From Mesocentrotus franciscanus (lineage: Eukaryota; Echinodermata; Echinoidea; Camarodonta; Strongylocentrotidae): DNA of 64,000 nucleotides. How positions within the stretch are numbered: the first letter of the stretch is position 1; each line of letters starts with the position of its first letter. A model generated the notes under the pieces. The model worked only from the letters and a program-made list of their open reading frames with translations. It made no database searches and had not been told where the DNA came from. This document shows, in pieces, positions 46,608 to 59,344 of this stretch. A program made the position numbers and the translations under genes. Location: positions 27,484,873 through 27,548,872 of the forward strand of contig CP137680.1 in the NCBI GenBank assembly GCA_037976565.1. The letters are read 5' to 3'.

Positions 46608-49036
46608 GGATGAGTTTCGAGTTTAGTGCAGCAGACAACCCACACCATGTTTATGGTATTAGGTTTAAGTCCGTTAGCTTCAGTCTCAAACGATATCCAC
46701 TACACCACGGCTCACCCCGACATAACACATCATAATTTCATTATGTATCACACATAAAATATTGCAACACCATCGTTATTCAGTACTTTGGCAGAGAGGG
46801 CGATAAACACATAAAAGTAATAATTCGATGGCAAAAAACAAGTAACACTATAGAAGTCTCACCACCATCATCATCCTAGTTCTTATACTGTTTTAATTGT
46901 TCTCTTGTTTTTTAATGGTTTTGACATTAGGAAAATACATTGGGTGAGAGTGAGGCTAAATAAGTAAAGCATGAACGGAAAATTGTCATGGTTTACATGC
47001 AATAAGAAACATTTTTATCAAAATGAACAAAATTTAAGTCGAAATTTCCACCCTCTCTCTCTCTCTCTCTCTCTCTCGATCTTACTGTATGCATCGTGTT
47101 TCTTTATTTATTTATTTCAGGGGGGGGAGGGAGGGGGGGCTTATCTATTTTTTTTTGTCTCTCTGTCTAGGAAAGATTATCCAGTGACCTGTAAATGACA
47201 TGTCTCTGTTTTCCTTTTTTCTCGCCCACTCTTTGTCTCCTTTTACCTCTTTCTTTCCTTTCATCTTTCTTTCTCCCAACTGCATGCCTCGATCTTACCC
47301 TAACTTCCCCCCTCTCTCTCTCTCAATCTAACGTACCACTTTTCTCTATCTTGTTTTGTCTTTTCTTCCCCCTCCCCGCCCGCCCTCTTGAATAAACAAA
47401 CAAACAAAATAATACAACATAACAAATTTATAAGCAATTATAAATATTCCGATGAAATAAAAAAAATAAAAATAAAAAGGATGAGTTTCGAGTTTAGTGT
47501 AGCAGACAACCCACACCAGATTTATGGTATTGGGTTTAAGTCCGTTAGCTTCAGTCTCAAACGATATCCACTACACCACGGCTCACCCCGACAAAACACA
47601 CCATAATTTCATTATTTATCACACATAAAATATTGCACCACCATCGTTATTCAGTACTTTGGCAGAGAGGGCGATAAACACATAAAAGTAATAATTCGAT
47701 GGCAAAAAACAAGTAACACTATAGAAGTCTCACCACCATCATCATCCTAGTTCTTATACTGTTTTAATTGTTCTCTTGTTTTTTTAATGGTTTTGACATT
47801 AGGGAAAATACATTGGGTGAGAGTGAGGCTAAATAAGTAAAGCATGAACGGAAAATTGTCATGGTTTACATGCAATAAGAAACATTTTTATCAAAATGAA
47901 CAAAATTTAAGTCGAAATTTCCACCCTCTCTCTCTCTCTCTCTCTCTCGATCTTACTGTATGCATCGTGTTTCTTTATTTTATTTTTTCAGAGGGGCTTA
48001 TCTATTTTTTTGTCTCTCTGTCTAGGAAAGATTATCCAGTGACCTGTAAATGACATGTCTCTGTTTTTCCTTTTTCTCTCGCCCACTCTTTGTCTCCTTT
48101 TAACCTCTTTCTTTCCTTTAATCTTTCCTTCTCCCAACTGCATGCCTCGATCTTACCCTAACTTCCCCCCTCTCTCTCTCTCTCAATCTAACGTACCACT
48201 TTTCTCTATCTTGTTTTGTCTTTTCTTTCCCCCCCCGCCCACCCTCTTGATTAAACAAACAAACAAAATAATACAACATAACAAATTTATAAGCAATTAT
48301 AAATATTCCGATGAAATAAAAAAAATAAAAATAAAAAGGATGAGTTTCGAGTTTAGTGTAGCAGACAACCCACACCAGATTTATGGTATTGGGTTTAAGT
48401 CCGTTAGCTTCAGTCTCAAACGATATCCACTACACCACGGCTCACCCCGACAAAACACACCATAATTTCATTATTTATCACACATAAAATATTGCACCAC
48501 CATCGTTATTCAGTACTTTGGCAGAGAGGGCGATAAACACATAAAAGTAATAATTCGATGGCAAAAACAAGTAACACTATAGAAGTCTCACCACCATCAT
48601 CATCCTAGTTCTTATACTGTTTTAATTGTTCTCTTGTTTTTTTAATGGTTTTGACATTAGGGAAAATACATTGGGTGAGAGTGAGGCTAAATAAGTAAAG
48701 CATGAACGGAAAATTGTCATGGTTTACATGCAATAAGAAACATTTTTATCAAAATGAACAAAATTTAAGTCGAAATTTCCACCCTCTCTCTCTCTCCCTC
48801 TCTCTCGATCTTACTGTATGCATCGTGTTTCTTTATTTATTTACTTCAGGGGGGAGGGAGGGGGGCTTATCTATTTTTTTTTTGTCTCTCTGTCTAGGAA
48901 AGATTATCCAGTGACCTGTAAATGACATGTCTCTGTTTTCCTTTTTTTCTCGCCCACTCTTTGTATCCTTTTTACCTCTTTCTTACCTTTCATCTTTCCT
49001 TCTCCCAACTGCATGCCTCGATCTTACCCTAACTTC

Positions 49037-49759
49037 TATGGCGCGCCGTTTGACCAATAATTCAGATAAACAGTGTTTATCGAGTGATAAACACTGTTTT
49101 TCGAGTGATAAACACTGTTTATCGGCGATAAACACTGTTTTTCGGTGATAAACATTGTTTATCGAGCGATAAACACTGTTTATCAAGAGAAACTATGTTT
49201 ATCGACTGATAAACACAGTTTATCTCGATAAACAATGTTTATCGCCGAAAAACAGTGTTTATCGCCGATAAACACTGTTTATCGAGCGCCGTTTGACCAA
49301 TAATTCAGATAAACAGTGTTTATCGCCGAAAAACATTGTTTATCGAGTGATAAACACTGTTTATGAGTATGGCGCGCCGTTTGACCAATAATTCAGATAA
49401 ACACTGTTTATCGTCGAAAACACTGTTTATCGAGTGATAAACACTGTTTATCAAGCGATAAACACTGTTTATCGAGAGAAACTATGTTTATCGACTGATA
49501 AACACAGTTTCTCTCGATAAACAATGTTTATCACCGAAAAACAGTGTTTATCGCCGAAAAACAGGGTTTATCGCCGATAAACAGTGTTTATCGAGAGAAA
49601 CTGTGTTTATCAGTCGAAAACATAGTTTCTCTCGATAAACAATGTTTATCACTGATAAACAGTGTTTATCGCTCGATAAACAGTGTTTTTCGGCGATAAA
49701 CACTGTTTATCGGCGATAAACACTGTTTATCTGAATTATTGGTCAAACGGCGCGCCATA
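49037..49759. mobile_element. Foldback element built from ~31 short palindromes
   Basis: 723 bp flanked by a 6-bp duplication AACTTC (49031-49036 and 49760-49765). The ends are perfect inverted repeats starting TATGGCGCGCCGTTTGACC (about 36 bp). The interior is a series of 17-22-bp units around GATAAACACTGTTTATC, itself palindromic. Two further internal copies of the terminal sequence are at about 49286 and 49367. No protein-coding capacity. It sits inside the fourth monomer region of the tandem array. Confidence 0.9.
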
Positions 49760-51261
49760 AACTTCCCCCCTCTCTCTCTCTCAATCTAACGTACCACTTT
49801 TCTCTATCTTGTTTTGTCTTTTTCTTCCCCCCCCCCCTCCCCGCCCGCCCTCTTGAATAAACAAACAAACAAAATAATACAACATAACAAATTTATAAGC
49901 AATTATAGATATTCCGATGACATTTTTAAAAAAAATTTAAAAAAGGATGAGTTTCGAGTTTAGTGTAGCAGACAACCCACACCAGATTTATGGTATTGGG
50001 TTTAAGTCCGTTAGCTTCAGTCTCAAACGATATCCACTACACCACGGCTCACCCCGACAAAACACACCATAATTTCATTATTTATCACACATAAAATATT
50101 GCACCACCATCGTTATTCAGTACTTTGGCAGAGAGGGCGATAAACACATAAAAGTAATAATTCGATGGCAAAAAACAAGTAACACTATAGAAGTCTCACC
50201 ACCATCATCATCCTAGTTCTTATACTGTTTTAATTGTTCTCTTGTTTTTTAATGGTTTTGACATTAGGAAAATACATTGGGTGAGAGTGAGGCTAAATAA
50301 GTAAAGCATGAACGGAAAATTGTCATGGTTTACATGCAATAAGAAACATTTTTATCAAAATGAACAAAATTTAAGTCGAAATTTCCACCTCTCTCTCTCT
50401 CTCTCTCTCTCTCGATCTTACTGTATGCATCGTGTTTCTTTATTTATTTATTTCAGGGGGGGGAGGGAGGGGGGGCTTATCTATTTTTTTGTCTCTCTGT
50501 CTAGGAAAGATTATCCAGTGACCTGTAAATGACATGTCTCTGTTTTCCTTTTTTTCTCGCCCACTCTTTGTATCCTTTTTACCTCTTTCTTACCTTTCAT
50601 CTTTCCTTCTCCCAACTGCATGCCTCGATCTTACCCTAACTTCCCCCCTCTCTCTCTCTCAATCTAACGTACCACTTTTCTCTATCATGTTTTGTCTTTT
50701 TCTTTCCCCCTCCCCGCCCGCCCTCTTGAATAAACAAACAAACAAAATAATACAACATAACAAATTTATAAGCAATTATAAATATTCCGATGAAATTTAA
50801 AAAAAAAATTTAAAAAAGGATGAGTTTCGAGTTTAGTGTAGCAGACAACCCACACCAGATTTATGGTATTGGGTTTAAGTCCGTTAGCTTCAGTCTCAAA
50901 CGATATCCACTACACCACGGCTCACCCCGACAAAACACACCATAATTTCATTATTTATCACACATAAAATATTGCACCACCATCGTTATTCAGTACTTTG
51001 CCAGAGAGGGCGATAAACACATAAAAGTAATAATTCGATGGCAAAAATACAAGTAACACTATAGAAGTCTCACCACCATCATTATCATAGTTCTTATACT
51101 GTTTTAATTGTTCTGTTTTTTTAATGGTTTTGACATTTAATAGGGAAAATACATTGGGTGAGAGTGAGGCTTGATAAGAAAAGCATGAACGGAAAATTGT
51201 CATGGTTTCATGATTTGTCATGGCAATAAGAAACATTTATATCAAAATGAACAAAATTTCC

Positions 51262-51297
<36 letters not shown>

Positions 51298-51912
51298 CTT
51301 ACTGTATGCATCGTGTTTCTTTATTTTATTTTTTCAGAGGGGGTTATCTATTTTTTGTCTCTCTGTCTAGGAAAGATTATCCAGTGATCTGTAAATGACA
51401 TGTCTCTGTTTTCCTTTTCTCTCGCCCACTCTTTCTCTCCTTTTTACCTCTTTCCTTCTCCCAACTGCATGCCTCGATCTTACCCCAACTCTCTCTCTCT
51501 CAATCTAACGTACCACTTTTCTCTATGTTGTTTTGTCTATTTCTCCCCCCCCCCCTACCCCCCTCCTCCCTCTTGATTAAACAAACAAAATAATACAACA
51601 TAACAAATTTATAAGCAATTATAAATATTCCGATGAAATAAAAAAATAAAAAATAAAAAAGGATGAGTTTCGAGTTTAGTGTAGCAGACAACCCACACCA
51701 TATTTATGGTATTGGGTTTAAGTCCGTTAGCTTCAGTCTCAAACGATATCCACTACACTACGGCTCACCCCGACAAAAAATACCATAATTTCATTATTTA
51801 TCACACATAAAATATTGCACCACCATCGTTATTCAGTACTTTGGCAGAGAGGGCGATAAACACATAAAAGTAATAATTCGATTGCAAAAATACAAGTAAC
51901 ACTTAAGCAGTC

Positions 51913-52290
51913 TAACCACTTATCTATCGTTCTATCTATCATCTATCCCTTCATCTCTCCCTCTCTCTTTCTCTCTTTCTCCCACTCTTCCTATCTATTC
52001 ATGTACTTATCTATCTCTCCGTCCCTCCATTTCATTTCATTTCATTTCATTTTATTTTATTTCGACACGGATCACTTGCTTCAGCCAATGGCTGTTCTTC
52101 TGCAAGTCCGTGCATACATAATAACAATCACACACAAAATATATACAATTCAAAATAAGACGCAATACAATTTAAACAATTACAACAGTAAAAGAAGAGC
52201 GGATTTAAAATCAATGGAATAAAATTTAATGCAAATCATTGCAACGAGCGTGATGAACAACATAATATAATAATTAATAAATACAAACAT
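51913..52290. other. Low-complexity stretch and possible LINE 3' end
   Basis: (TATC)n-like words at 51918-51955, (ATTTC)n at 52029-52060, then CGACACGGATCACTTGCTTC in an AT-rich stretch. It resembles the 3' end of a non-LTR element in reverse orientation, but there is no coding part to confirm this. Confidence 0.3.
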
Positions 52291-52377
52291 TTCTCCGTAC
52301 TCTCTCTCTCTCTCTCTCTCTCTAATATTATATATATATATATACATATCCCTCCCGGCTTCCCCCCACCCCCCTCC

Positions 52378-52415
<38 letters not shown>

Positions 52416-53439
52416 ATCTCGATCCTTCCCCACTCCCATTTCTATATCAAGACCATCTCCCAAAATGTTATATGCGAACTCGGCATTCACGAATTAATTT
52501 ATATATTGATTCTTACACAGAAAATCCGTTTGAACAAGTCCCTTTCTCTAAAGAATCTTTATTAAAAGTTATTTGATATTCCAATGAAACAAATAAAAAA
52601 TAAAAAAATAATGACAAAAATAAATTTAAAAAAAGGATGAGTTTCGAATTGAGTGCAGCAGACAACCCACCATATTATGGTATTGGGTTTAAGTCCGGTT
52701 GCTTCAGTCTCAAACGATATCCACTACACCACGGCTCACCCCGACAACATTTTCACTATTTATCACAGACTGTGGACTATTGCACCATCAAAATCCGTGA
52801 ACTGAAGCGTTCAGTGATGGAAATATGACTCATGATAATAATTCTATTTATCGCCAGTGAGGGGGTAGTGACCATTTTTTTTTTTTTTTTGCCTCTGAAA
52901 ATTGAAAATTGGAAAATCGTGCCGGTCGATTTTTCGCTCAGTGGGGCTTAATCAATACATGAACGAAGAGTCGTCATGCTTCAACGTTTTAAATGAAGTA
53001 TGGTACCCATCTCTCTCTCCCTTTCTCTCTCTCTCTCTCTCTTTCTCTCTCCTGATTTTGTTATCTGTCTGTTTCTGAAAGTCTCTCTTACTAAAGATTT
53101 TCTATGATGAACTATTAACATTCCAATGAAACAAAAAAATAAAATAATTTTAAAAAAATGTCAAAATGGGATGAGTGTCGAGTTCAGTTTAGCAGACAAC
53201 CCACCATAATTATGTTATCGGATTTAAATGACACCGTTCGAGACTCCAAACGATTCGACATCGTTTCAAACGATATCCACTACACCACGGCTCACCCCAT
53301 CAAAGCACATCAGATTTTACTATTTTCCAACAACACTATTGCACCATCATCGTGAACCAAGCTTTATTCAGTACTTTTCCAGAGATGGCGACACACAAAT
53401 AAAAGTCATCATTTGGTGGAAAGAAAAATTAAAAAGTTA

Positions 53440-54160
53440 ACACATGTCATAAATGTTTTCGGTTTTGATAATTGGGGAAACTTTTTTTTTAGAGGGGGGG
53501 GGGGCTATCGAAACGATATAAACGCAGCATTTTGTCATGCTTCATACGACATTACGTCAAGTTTATTAAAGATATTTGATGAATGATATTTTCAATGAAA
53601 ACCCCTACCCCCTAGCTCCCTTTCCTGTTTGTTTCCCCGTGTTTTTAGCTTTTCTGTTCGGGCGGGGGCGTGTATTTCTTCGTTCTTGCTCTATCTCGCT
53701 TAGCTTTTTCTTTCTCTAACGCCCATTCTTTGATTCCAAATTCTCTTTGTTCACCTGTATTAACTAAATTAACTGAATATACACAAATACATTTTGATGC
53801 CTTATGTGACATATATCATTTTGAATGATTATAATTCCCTTTCACTAAAATAATCCTCTTGTAGAAATATTCATCCAAATAATAATGATGATAACAATAT
53901 TAATACAAATTATAACTGTTATTTTCATATTTATTGTTATTATCATTCTTATTTTTTAGATGATGATGATGATGATTGTTATCATTATTACTATTATTCC
54001 TCTTTTTCCTTCTTCCCATTCCTTCTTTATTATGAATTTGCCTGTCTATTATGATTGCCTCGCGTGCCAAACTGACGTTACTCTCATCGTTCGAAGGCCA
54101 TTATGAGCACGAATTGCGGCTAGTTCATCATTTTTTTAACCGGTTTATCGAGTTAATGAC
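53440..54160. other. Spacer between array and MITE
   Basis: AT-rich with a (GAT)n stretch near 53960. No gene, RNA or clear repeat structure seen. Marks the right end of duplication homology. Confidence 0.4.
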
Positions 54161-54165
54161 TTGTA

Positions 54166-54715
54166 TTATATACCTCACTTTAGAAATCTAGCCATCTGAT
54201 TGGTCGAAATTGGAGTCGTGATTTTAAGCCATGCCCCACTCACAGGGAATATCCATTAATTTGTACCCTCGTAGCCCGCTCACAGGGAATATCCATTAAT
54301 TTGTACCCTCATCCTCCTGCGATCCCCATTGGTTTACGTGTTAAAATTGTCTTTGTGCGAGCGCGGACACCATACAGTGTTTTTTTTCTGCGATTCCCAA
54401 ATGATTGAAACTTTCAGTCATTTTGCTAGCAAAGATTAACAGACAGTGTCTCAGATTTTCTGTGATGTTTTAAGTTTTTAACCAATCTTTACTCAATAAA
54501 AGGCTAAGGTAAGAATTCTTGGCAGATTTTGTTTTAATTCGTACGATCGGCATATAAAAGTCATATCGACTGCTTTAATACTCGAGGACTGGCTGCTTCT
54601 ATACTGGCTCGCGGGAGCACCCAGGCGCACCTCGGGGTGATTGGCAGGGAATTCAACTTTCCCCTTGAGCGTATAAAAACAGCCAGTCCTCTCGTAGCAG
54701 TCGATATCTCTATAC
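54166..54715 (-). mobile_element. MITE with internal palindrome, second copy (inverted)
   Basis: Reverse-complement homologue of 28701-29274 with the same ends (TTATATACCTCACTTTAGAA matches the far end of the B copy) and TA on both sides. The hairpin lies at 54565-54705. A roughly 40-bp segment (CTCACAGGGAATATCCATTA) is duplicated in tandem at 54239-54310. Confidence 0.8.
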
Positions 54716-55012
54716 TATTTTGTTACCGGAAGCCAGTCACGACATTTCTAGATGGGTACAGCCGCAACCCATCCATGTGTCAAATGTTTGCCACTCACGT
54801 ACGGCATGCCTAAAGCCAGATTATTTCTTCTGCGCTCACATTAACTTGCCTGTATGAAAAGCAAGAACAGCGCACTTAGGAGTTTAGAACCAAGCTGCTG
54901 TCAATGCCATCTGTTTCACACCTCCTAGAAGCCCAGCTACAAGGGGTTGCATGTGCTAGATGTGTATGTTGTCAACCTATCCAGTCACTAACTAGCTCGG
55001 TCTTCAATCGAC

Positions 55013-55078
55013 ATGAGTGGAACTTTATACACACGGACTAAAATTTGCAGTCTTCTCTTTCTTACCGCCCTTTTAAAG
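55013..55078 (+). CDS. DSL-type Notch ligand, exon 1 (signal peptide)
   Basis: The ATG at 55013 opens 22 codons, MSGTLYTRTKICSLLFLTAL then LK, a signal-peptide-like sequence, ending in AAG before GTGAGT, a consensus donor. The phase-0 end matches the phase-0 start of exon 2 (ATTGTGCAG), and the joined N-terminus then reads as a Delta-type MNNL region. Intron 1 is about 4.3 kb and holds a LINE insertion. Upstream of the ATG is a non-coding leader region (54720-55012) without an obvious TATA box. Confidence 0.7.
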
Positions 55079-56250
55079 GTGAGTACATTTTTATAATTTA
55101 CTATTGTAGGTAGCTAGTCTATTTTCCGCTAAGAGTTTTTCCCTTCTATAATCATACCAAGAATTGTTCAGTTTTTCGAGTTTTAGGCCTATAGTATCCA
55201 TACCATATGGTAATGATGTAACGTCTATGTGCTACCAGTATTTTCATTATACACTGACTTTACCGACTGTTGTTTATAATATTAATAAATCATATTTATA
55301 AAGTGCTTAATACAAACGTTTCTAAGCGCTTTACATCAATTCATCAAAACAATACACTATAAAATACGTATATAATTAAAGAAATTAACGGCTTACAAAC
55401 TAAATTTACGAGGGAAGTTGTAAGCAATATCACACAAAACATAGCCTAGGTAATGGACAATAAGGAAGAAAATACCAAAAATTAAGTTAACAAAGTATTA
55501 CATGTAATTTATATAGGCCTACATTCTTAAAACTACCGTATGAAGACAAAACATAATGAAAGACGAATAACAAGGCATGGAGAAGTAAACAATATATGAT
55601 TTACATAAGTTAACAGACATGACTACAAGGTATTTGGGGCAGTTAACAATTAATATCTTCAGTGTAGACTTAAAGATAATCCAGAGAAGGGGCATCCCCT
55701 AGCTTGATCGATATAGCCTGTTCCACAGTTTAGGGGTTGCTACGCAAAATGCACGGTTTAATCCAGTAGCATACAGTGTAGGCCTATACTATTTTCACAT
55801 GGGTCGACAGTGACAACGGTATTAAATTGCATTGTCTACACTGTCCATAAACATAACGCACGGCATGGGCAGGTATTCTACCAATCTCTCGATTGAAAGT
55901 CGAACGAATGAACAACTATTTCACGGTGATGAAAACGGCTAAGTGATCGAAGCTAAATGGTAAAATAAAAATGTATCGACGGCCATTAAAATGTTCTTGT
56001 TTTATTCCTCGAACTCACAGGCATCAATAGATAGTTTATGATCGGAAGGTAAACTGTAAGCCAATAGACCTTCATCATCTGTAAACTCATTCAAATCCAA
56101 CCTGGAAAAAGCATGGAGAGCTCAATATGACATGTTCAACCCTAATTAAATGTTTCCGTGCTATTGCATTGTCCGATGCTCCGACATAGGCGGAATCCCC
56201 AGTACGCACAGATTTTAATCCTGCTGCAGAGGGACAACATCAAGGTAAAT
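55079..56250. other. Intron 1 of Notch-ligand gene, left part
   Basis: No exon seen. Contains a partial dispersed AGCGCTT-type repeat (55288-55345) and AT-rich spacer. Confidence 0.5.
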
Positions 56251-57521
56251 AAAACAGCGTGGGTGAAGCGCTATTTAGATACGGATAACAATGGGAAATG
56301 GAAATATTTTCTTAAGCTGTTACTCCGCAAGTTCGGTGATGATTTTTTCTTTCATTATAATATACAATCTGTTGATTTAAATACCAAAAAAATTGACAAT
56401 ATATTTTGGAAAGATGTACTTCAAGCATGGACGTTTCATAAATACTACAATCCTGTGAAATTTAAAGAAATAGTTTTTCAAACTCTATGGCTGAACTCAC
56501 ATATCAAAGTGGATAAAAATGTAATCTTATACAGGAACTGGTTTCAATCTGGTATGCATTATCTCAAAGACATTTTAAATGTTGATGGCTCGTTCATGTC
56601 ATATGAGCAAATATGTTGTAAGTTTGGAAATGAACTATTTATATGTTATTTTTCTCTTATACATGCTTTACCACAGGAATGGAAGAAGGTAATACAAAAC
56701 GTCCATGTAATCGATCATGCTGATTAACCAATAGATGAACGATTAAGTTTTTTTTTTTTAAGTAGAAAGGTCACAAAATTATGCTATAATACATTGTTGG
56801 AAAAAAATATGTCTCTTGCAGACACAAACCAGCAATCCAAATGGCAAGCTGATCTGAATGAAAATTTGACCGATTCACACATCTGGATTTCTCGCTTCCC
56901 ACTTTTATATAAATCTTCCATTGATAATAAACTACGGAATTTTCAATTTAAATTTATTTACAGAAGAATTTCAACGCAAAACTTCCTTTTTAAAGTAAGA
57001 ATAAGAGATACACCTACTTGTAATTTCTGTGAAACCCACATCCAAACCCTCGTTCATCTTTTTCTAAGATGTGAATATATAGTTGCTTTTTGGAATGAAG
57101 TATATGATTGGTTGCGGTCCAAAAATAAAACAAAACAAAATTTTAGTGATATCGAGATTAGTTTTGGGGTTATAACCTTCAATAACTTTTATCTCATTAA
57201 AACCATCTTGTTATTCGCAAAATACTTTATATACTCATGCAAATATGCAAATATAAAACCTACATTTGCCCATTTTAAACTTGGTTTAAAACAAGTTGAA
57301 AAAACTGAGAGAATAATTGCTTTTAAACGTAATTTGATGAATTTACATAGAAAAAAATGGAACGTTCTGTGTCAAGAACAATAAGGAAATTGATATACAT
57401 GTAGGTCATTAAGGGTTTTGAAAGTGTTTTGTAATTATTTTAATTTTATGTATTTTTTATGCATGTGCTACTATGTAATATATGAGTTGAGAAATAAAAA
57501 ATTCTGGAAAAAGAAAAAAAA
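56251..57521 (+). mobile_element. 5'-truncated LINE with target-site duplication
   Basis: 1271 bp bounded by the 15-bp duplication AACATCAAGGTAAAT (56236-56250 and 57522-57536) and ending in a run of A. One frame runs from the 5' break to 57384 with a single in-frame TAA (56725-56727). The peptide is the C-terminal part of an L1/Tx1-like non-LTR polyprotein: TAWVKRYLD, then FWKDVLQAW, then FQFKFIYRRISTQNFLFKVR and CNFCETHIQTLVHLFLRCEY. The catalytic reverse-transcriptase core and endonuclease are absent, so it is dead on arrival. Confidence 0.9.
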
Positions 57522-57536
57522 AACATCAAGGTAAAT

Positions 57537-59344
57537 CAAGGTAAATATGAACCAGTTCAACGAAGATGAAAGTTCGAAGGCACCATTGATTCATGACCCC
57601 GTCTACCCCTCCCCCCATCCCCCTCCACTTCACCTGCTCTTCGCTCTTCAACTCAATCATGAGTATTGACAATTAAATTTTGAAGAAAAAAAACCTACCT
57701 CAAATAGTGCTATGTAAATATCGAAAACAAGACCTCATTTTAACATTGCCCCATGATGGCGTTTATATCCGCTTAATGTATGCTGAAGCAGGCGACTTTT
57801 ATTTTAACCCATGGATTTACGAAAGAAAAATAACATAAAAATACCCTTTAAATATCAATCTGGTACCCGATTACTTACATGGTGTCATAGAATTATAAGT
57901 AATAACTATACGGACCTAGAAAACTCGATTTCGAAATGACGTGGGCCTTTGTTTTTGTGAGAGCCTTCGGTCAAGTGAAAGGTTATCCGCTATTACCCTG
58001 AGCTCTCTATTGTTTCTCTTGTCTACCACAATAATGTGGTATGAAATAATTCATGGAAGGGAAAAGGAAATGATTTCAAGTGGCTTAATGTATTTTCTTA
58101 AATGAGCGTCGTGTTCCTGTCCTGTCTGTCTCTATACTGACTACTGACCTACTATTACACTCTTAAAACTCCTGGGTAAAAGCCCGGCATTTGAGGCGTA
58201 TCCAGGAATCGACAAGAGGTGGGGGTGGAGGGTAACAAATGCATCATGGCAGCTCCGCGTGTTGTAGACCAAATATCACTGGCGTACTGAGGGGGGGGGG
58301 GGCAGTTGCCCCAAATAAAATTCATTCGTGGTTTATTTCTAATTCGATACCAGCGATTTACAAATGTTGCTGAAACGACATGATTTTTCGGGTTTTCTCA
58401 CTCTTTTGTAAATTATGCTCTTTTTGTTGTTGCCCCAAAGGTTTTTGCTCATTACGCCACTGACCGATAGTGAGCGTGTACGTATAGGGATTTACCTAAG
58501 GTCTCCAAACTGAAAGGGGGGTGAGGGCTTCGCACACGACGGGATACACCGCTGAACAATGGGGTCATTAACCAACTATTTACAATTAACTCATATAATG
58601 TCTGTCCATTGGACTTTAATGCTTTGACTTTTTTACGTCACAGCACCCGAGATGGGCACAAAGTGATGAATCACAGCATTTTTATGATTTTATATGGAGC
58701 CATTGTAATCTCCCAAGACTGTGCCAGCTCTTCAAATTTAGTCATCATTATTTTACACATTGTTGAAGTAAGTTAGTTCAGGGGTATATTTTGAATTGTT
58801 CTAGGTGGCCAGTTTAACAATGACAAAACAAGAGGTTTCACAGAAGGGGAGTACTATAGTCGAAAAAGCACGATTGCCCAGAGTTAAGTGGGTTTTAAAC
58901 CTATATGAGCTGATATAAAACCAGTGGAGTATACATTGTAGGAGTGTTGTGATCTAATGGATAATTCACCGAAATGTGAAATACATGGTAAGAGGTTCAA
59001 ATCCCTGCCACAGCACTGATGTCTTTTCGCAAGACATTATTCTACACTTGCCACTCTCCAAACTCCTTGAATGATTGGATAGTAATCAACAATAATCATA
59101 GTAATATTATGTTATTGTATATCGCATATCACATTATGTCCCTTTGCGATACCGAAGAGCCTTTGGAAATTATTACTCCGGCTTTAGCTCCTACGGGCGC
59201 TACATGTATTAGCAATAATATGATTGCAGTGTCCTCAAGGAGAGTCCTCCGATGAGGCTACCCTGGGTAAATAAGATCCTAATAGAGCATACTCATAACT
59301 GTTATACTACTACTAGACATTTTGATTTGTATCTCACTCTATAG
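57537..59344. other. Intron 1 of Notch-ligand gene, right part
   Basis: Contains a short TIR MITE (58276-58463) and a dispersed repeat part (59140-59260). No exon seen; short frames (59019-59255) overlap the repeat. Confidence 0.5.
58276..58463. mobile_element. Short MITE with TCACTGGCGTA termini
   Basis: Left end TCACTGGCGTACTGAG, right end (read inward) TCAGTGGCGTAATGAG. The interior has (G)n, GTTGCCCCAAA and its inverted-like partner. No coding capacity. Target duplication not clear. Confidence 0.6.

Larger units (their letters stand above)
46608..52634. repeat. Tandem array of ~870-bp monomers carrying a tRNA-like segment
   Basis: The word GGATGAGTTTCGAGTTTAG recurs at 46608, 47479, 48338, 49945, 50818 and 51661: spacings of 871, 859, 1607 (878 plus a 729-bp insertion), 873 and 843 bp. 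Each monomer has a minus-strand tRNA-like stretch (TGGTGTAGTGGATATCG), GAGAGGGCGATAAACACAT, GTGAGAGTGAGGCT, a CT run and a TTGTCTYTTTCTYCCC tract. Two more diverged copies lie near 52637 and 53167. Repeated frames (MNGKLSWFTCNKKHFYQ...) differ in their ends and are not genes. Confidence 0.85.
43409..53600. repeat. Partial, diverged duplication unit D
   Basis: Matches the start of C closely (43411 onward against 29605 onward), then diverges. It lacks the TTAA MITE (empty site at 45723-45726), and the tRNA-like repeat segment is expanded into tandem monomers of about 870 bp. No Ig receptor gene, LINE fragment or GA block is present, so it is a truncated end of the array. Confidence 0.8.

Noticed and set aside
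47844..48053. Repeated MNGKLSWFTCNKKHFYQ frames in the tandem array (46971, 47844, 48702, 50308)
   Set aside because: They are the same monomer read repeatedly; the frames diverge into CT-run translation with different ends, so no protein is conserved.
49037..49759. CRISPR array
   Set aside because: Units are contiguous palindromes without unique spacers, in a eukaryotic genome, with terminal inverted repeats and a target duplication.
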